Part shown: in pieces, positions 5,102 through 6,572 of the stretch
Position numbering within the stretch: the stretch's first letter is position 1
Layout of the letters: each line of letters starts with the position of its first letter
Assembly: GCA_027297005.1 (NCBI GenBank)
Contig: JAPUIN010000058.1
Location: 1-6,572 of the forward strand
Direction: 5' to 3'
Source of the DNA: Acidobacteriota bacterium
Lineage (GTDB): Bacteria; Acidobacteriota; Polarisedimenticolia; Gp22-AA2
DNA length: 6,572 nucleotides
Notes under the pieces: generated by a model
Told to the model about the DNA's origin: nothing
Databases searched by the model: none
Seen by the model: the letters and a program-made list of their open reading frames with translations, nothing else
Translations under genes and position numbers: made by a program

Positions 5102-5563
5102 GGTTCCGCTCTCCCGCGGGAGATCGACCGGCGCAGGCACGTGCCCCGCTCCGGCCCACGCCCTGAAGCTCGACCAACGCCATTCCCCCGGATGGCTCGC
5201 GAGGCGTGAAGCGACCGGCGTCCGGTGCAGGTATTCGGCCCGACGCACGATCTCGCGGCTCTCCCGAATTGCGACCCTCTGATCGGCGTCCTGCCAGACC
5301 AGGCCAAGCCGACCCGTGCGACTGTTGATCTCGCGTGCGAACCTCGACTTCAAACGGTGCACAATGATATCCGCCCAGCGCGGGTCACCTCCCGGTGCGC
5401 CGAGGATGAGCCGCGCCCGATCCGGCAGGAGCACGTAGGCGTGCAACCGGAATCCCAGCCGCCGCCGCAGAGTGGCCAGCACGCGGAAGAAAAGCCTCGC
5501 CGCCGCCGGCTCGGCAAAAATCGGACGCCCCCCGTACACCCACAGTGTGACCAGAAAAGCCAT
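5087..5563 (-). CDS. Y1_Tnp (REP-associated/IS200-like) transposase-family protein lacking the HUH histidines
   Basis: A 158-residue protein that follows the REP-associated tyrosine transposase pattern from end to end. It has an opening strand MAFLVTLWVYGGRPIFA, a helix, GFRLHAYVLLPDRARLIL (37-54), a helix with LKSRFAREIN (71-80), VWQDADQRVAIR (89-100), AEYLHRTPVASRL (109-121) and WRWSSFRAW (128-136). In active relatives the second block reads roughly MPDHxHLLL, where HxH binds the metal for strand cleavage. Here it is PDRARL, so both His are Arg (R49, R51). Tyr111, in the YIHxNPV-like block that carries the catalytic Tyr, is kept. The strand-cleavage reaction is therefore probably lost, while DNA binding could remain. 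The start at 5563 has AGGAGGT nine nt upstream (5579-5573). No partner ORF or intact IS end is visible. It may be a decayed or domesticated single-copy relic, or a repurposed DNA-binding protein. Confidence 0.8.
   Translation of the reverse strand: MAFLVTLWVYGGRPIFAEPAAARLFFRVLATLRRRLGFRLHAYVLLPDRARLILGAPGGDPRWADIIVHRLKSRFAREINSRTGRLGLVWQDADQRVAIRESREIVRRAEYLHRTPVASRLASHPGEWRWSSFRAWAGAGHVPAPVDLPRESGTSRIT
5110..5123. repeat. 14-bp perfect palindrome inside the 3' end of the Y1-like gene
   Basis: TCTCCCGCGGGAGA is its own reverse complement. It lies 10 nt from the terminator-like hairpin, so two dyads sit side by side at the end of the transposase-like gene, reminiscent of paired REP palindromes. 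No further copy was found in the window. Confidence 0.4.
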
Positions 5564-5879
5564 TTCACCATGACCTCCTACCGTCACTCCGCACCCTCCC
5601 CCTGCATCGACATCATCGGCTCCGCCACACACCACGCCTATGCAATCCAGATGCGAGCCTGGGCCCAATAGGCTGTCCGCGAATTGCGTGGGGCCGCGGG
5701 CCGCGTTCTGGACGCCGCCAAGCCGGGTAGCGTGGCGCCGCGACGAGGAGATGGGGCACCATCGCGGAGAAACGGCAGCGGCACAGACGACGCGCAGGTC
5801 GGTGCCGTGCTGTCCGGAAGGGAACGGGAAGGACGGACGGCGGTCGCACCGGTACGGAGCGCAGCGGCCCTGAAACGGC
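5564..5879. other. 316-nt spacer between nadB and the Y1-like gene, no supported gene
   Basis: The minus frame of the Y1-like gene stays open through this stretch up to 6016, but its translation is low in complexity, rich in Arg, Pro, Gly and Cys, and matches nothing I know. I treat it as noncoding G+C-rich DNA. It holds the AGGAGGT ribosome binding site of the Y1-like gene (5573-5579), a tandem GGGCCGC duplication near 5690-5704, and an imperfect inverted repeat at 5713-5739 (arms CGCCA/TGGCG, extended by two pairs after a mismatch). No clear promoter or nadB terminator was seen. Confidence 0.5.
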
Positions 5880-6572
5880 TCAGGCAGGGGGTTCGGGGAT
5901 TGGAATGCGCGGCAGGTCGGGAGCGGGACCACCCGGCGCGATGATCCCGTGGCGTCCCCGCCCCGGAGAACGATCCGGAAAATCGCTTCGATAGTGGCTG
6001 CCTCGGCTTTCCTCACGCCTGAGAGCGCTCTCCGCGATCAAGCGACCCGTGAACAGAAGGTTGCGCACCTCCAGGCCGGCGCGGCTCACGGTCCGTGGCG
6101 CGAGACCCCCCTCGAGCTCCAGGATCACCCGGATCGCGCGTCGCAACCCTTCCCCGTCACGGACGATCCCGACCTGCTCCCACATGATCCGGCGGAGCGC
6201 TCCAGCGGTCTGCTGAGCGCTATCGGGATCGATCGAGAGGATCCCGGGTACCTCGGGTGGTCGTTCCGGATCGATCAGGGCCCGGCTCTCGCCAACCACG
6301 TCGCGCCCGGCCCGCAATCCCTGGACCAGCCCCTCGAGAAGTGAGTTGCTGGCGAGGCGGTTGGCGCCGTGCACCCCGGTGCAGGCGACCTCACCGGCGG
6401 CGTACAACCCCGGGATCGAGGTCTTCCCCCTGAGATCCGATTTCACCCCGCCCATCATGTAATGGGCGCAGGGGGCGACCGGAATGCGCTCGCTGGTGAT
6501 GTCGATGCCGTACCGCGCGCAGGTCGCGGCGATGGTCGGAAACCGCCCGCGGACGAACCCCGGATCGAGACC
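5880..6572 (-). CDS. nadB: L-aspartate oxidase NadB (C-terminal part; start beyond right edge)
   Basis: The frame is open to the right edge; 230 C-terminal residues are visible. They begin GLDPGFVRGRFPTIAATC, then RYGIDITSERIPVAPCAHY, MMGGVKSDLRGKTSIPGLYA, AGEVACTGVHGANRLASNSL and later the helical C-terminal domain ending SALRREESRGSHYRSDFP plus a Pro-rich tail. The HYxxGGV and GEVACTGVHGANRLASNSLLEG motifs are diagnostic for NadB of the succinate dehydrogenase/fumarate reductase flavoprotein family. NadB oxidises L-aspartate to iminoaspartate with FAD, and NadA then makes quinolinate for NAD synthesis. The substrate-site His in VHGANR is present. A Cys replaces the small residue often seen before AHY, and Met-Met replaces Thr-Cys; both are tolerated variation. 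The final 25 or so residues are Pro/Arg-rich and poorly conserved. No partner NAD gene lies in the window. Confidence 0.95.
   Translation of the reverse strand, partial: GLDPGFVRGRFPTIAATCARYGIDITSERIPVAPCAHYMMGGVKSDLRGKTSIPGLYAAGEVACTGVHGANRLASNSLLEGLVQGLRAGRDVVGESRALIDPERPPEVPGILSIDPDSAQQTAGALRRIMWEQVGIVRDGEGLRRAIRVILELEGGLAPRTVSRAGLEVRNLLFTGRLIAESALRREESRGSHYRSDFPDRSPGRGRHGIIAPGGPAPDLPRIPIPEPPA

Noticed and set aside
4051..5307. 418-codon open frame on the minus strand
   Set aside because: It lies opposite the LOG gene and lepB, both of which have clear conserved motifs. Its translation shows no recognisable motif and is rich in Arg, Gly and Pro, as expected from an antisense shadow in G+C-rich DNA.
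5225..5671. 148-codon plus-strand frame over the Y1-like gene
   Set aside because: It is antisense to a gene with clear homology and has no recognisable content.
5949..6344. 131-codon plus-strand frame over nadB
   Set aside because: It is a shadow of the well-conserved nadB coding sequence.
1..6572. CRISPR arrays, tRNA/rRNA genes, riboswitches, prophage or defence systems
   Set aside because: No regularly spaced repeats, cloverleaf-like segments or signature proteins were seen on either strand.

Overview
This is a compact, G+C-rich stretch (about two thirds G+C by eye) of a Gram-negative bacterial chromosome. System I cytochrome c maturation genes, a ccm-style CcmB/CcmC heme exporter, a type I signal peptidase and a NadB-type L-aspartate oxidase all fit ordinary core DNA. 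The styles of CcmH, CcmI, LOG and NadB proteins look most like Acidobacteriota or a neighbouring phylum. That taxonomic guess is inference only; no rRNA or other marker is present.

Left part (1-3270, + strand): the distal half of a ccm operon. In order it holds the 3' part of a ccmH-like gene (cut by the left edge), a short stand-alone CcmI-like membrane protein, ccmA (ATPase), ccmB (permease), ccmC (heme-handling WWD protein) and a small ccmD-like gene. Most junctions overlap by 1-4 bases (TAATG, GTGA, ATGA, ATGA), so translation is probably coupled. Only ccmB-ccmC has a real gap (63 nt), which holds a -10-like box and a 10-codon mini-ORF ending on the ccmC start. CcmA, CcmB, CcmC and CcmD should work as the heme-loading complex for CcmE. 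CcmH and the CcmI-like protein should prepare apocytochrome thiols and guide ligation. CcmE, CcmF and CcmG are not in the window and would be expected to the left.

Middle part (3271-5094, + strand): a 118-nt spacer with two small inverted repeats, then an exported one-domain protein of unknown role whose mature part resembles the alpha/beta domain seen in YvlB/SHOCT-like bacterial proteins. Next come a LOG-family (TIGR00730-like) nucleotide-binding protein and a type I signal peptidase (lepB). The signal peptidase has a good sigma70-like promoter (TTGCCT-N17-TATAAT) overlapping the stop codon of the LOG gene.

Right part (5087-6572, - strand): a short gene of the REP-associated/IS200-like tyrosine transposase (Y1_Tnp) family whose two HUH histidines are both replaced by arginine, converging on lepB with an 8-bp overlap inside a strong hairpin. 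Then come 316 nt without a supported gene, then the 3' two-fifths or so of nadB (cut by the right edge).

The most interesting points are the transposase-like protein without its metal-binding histidines, the hairpin spanning two convergent stop codons, the departure of CcmC from the WWD consensus, the G9 tract at the ccmA/ccmB junction where -1 slippage would fuse ATPase to permease, and the cysteine-rich CcmH variant. I see no CRISPR array, tRNA, rRNA, prophage or defence locus, and no clear new multi-gene system.
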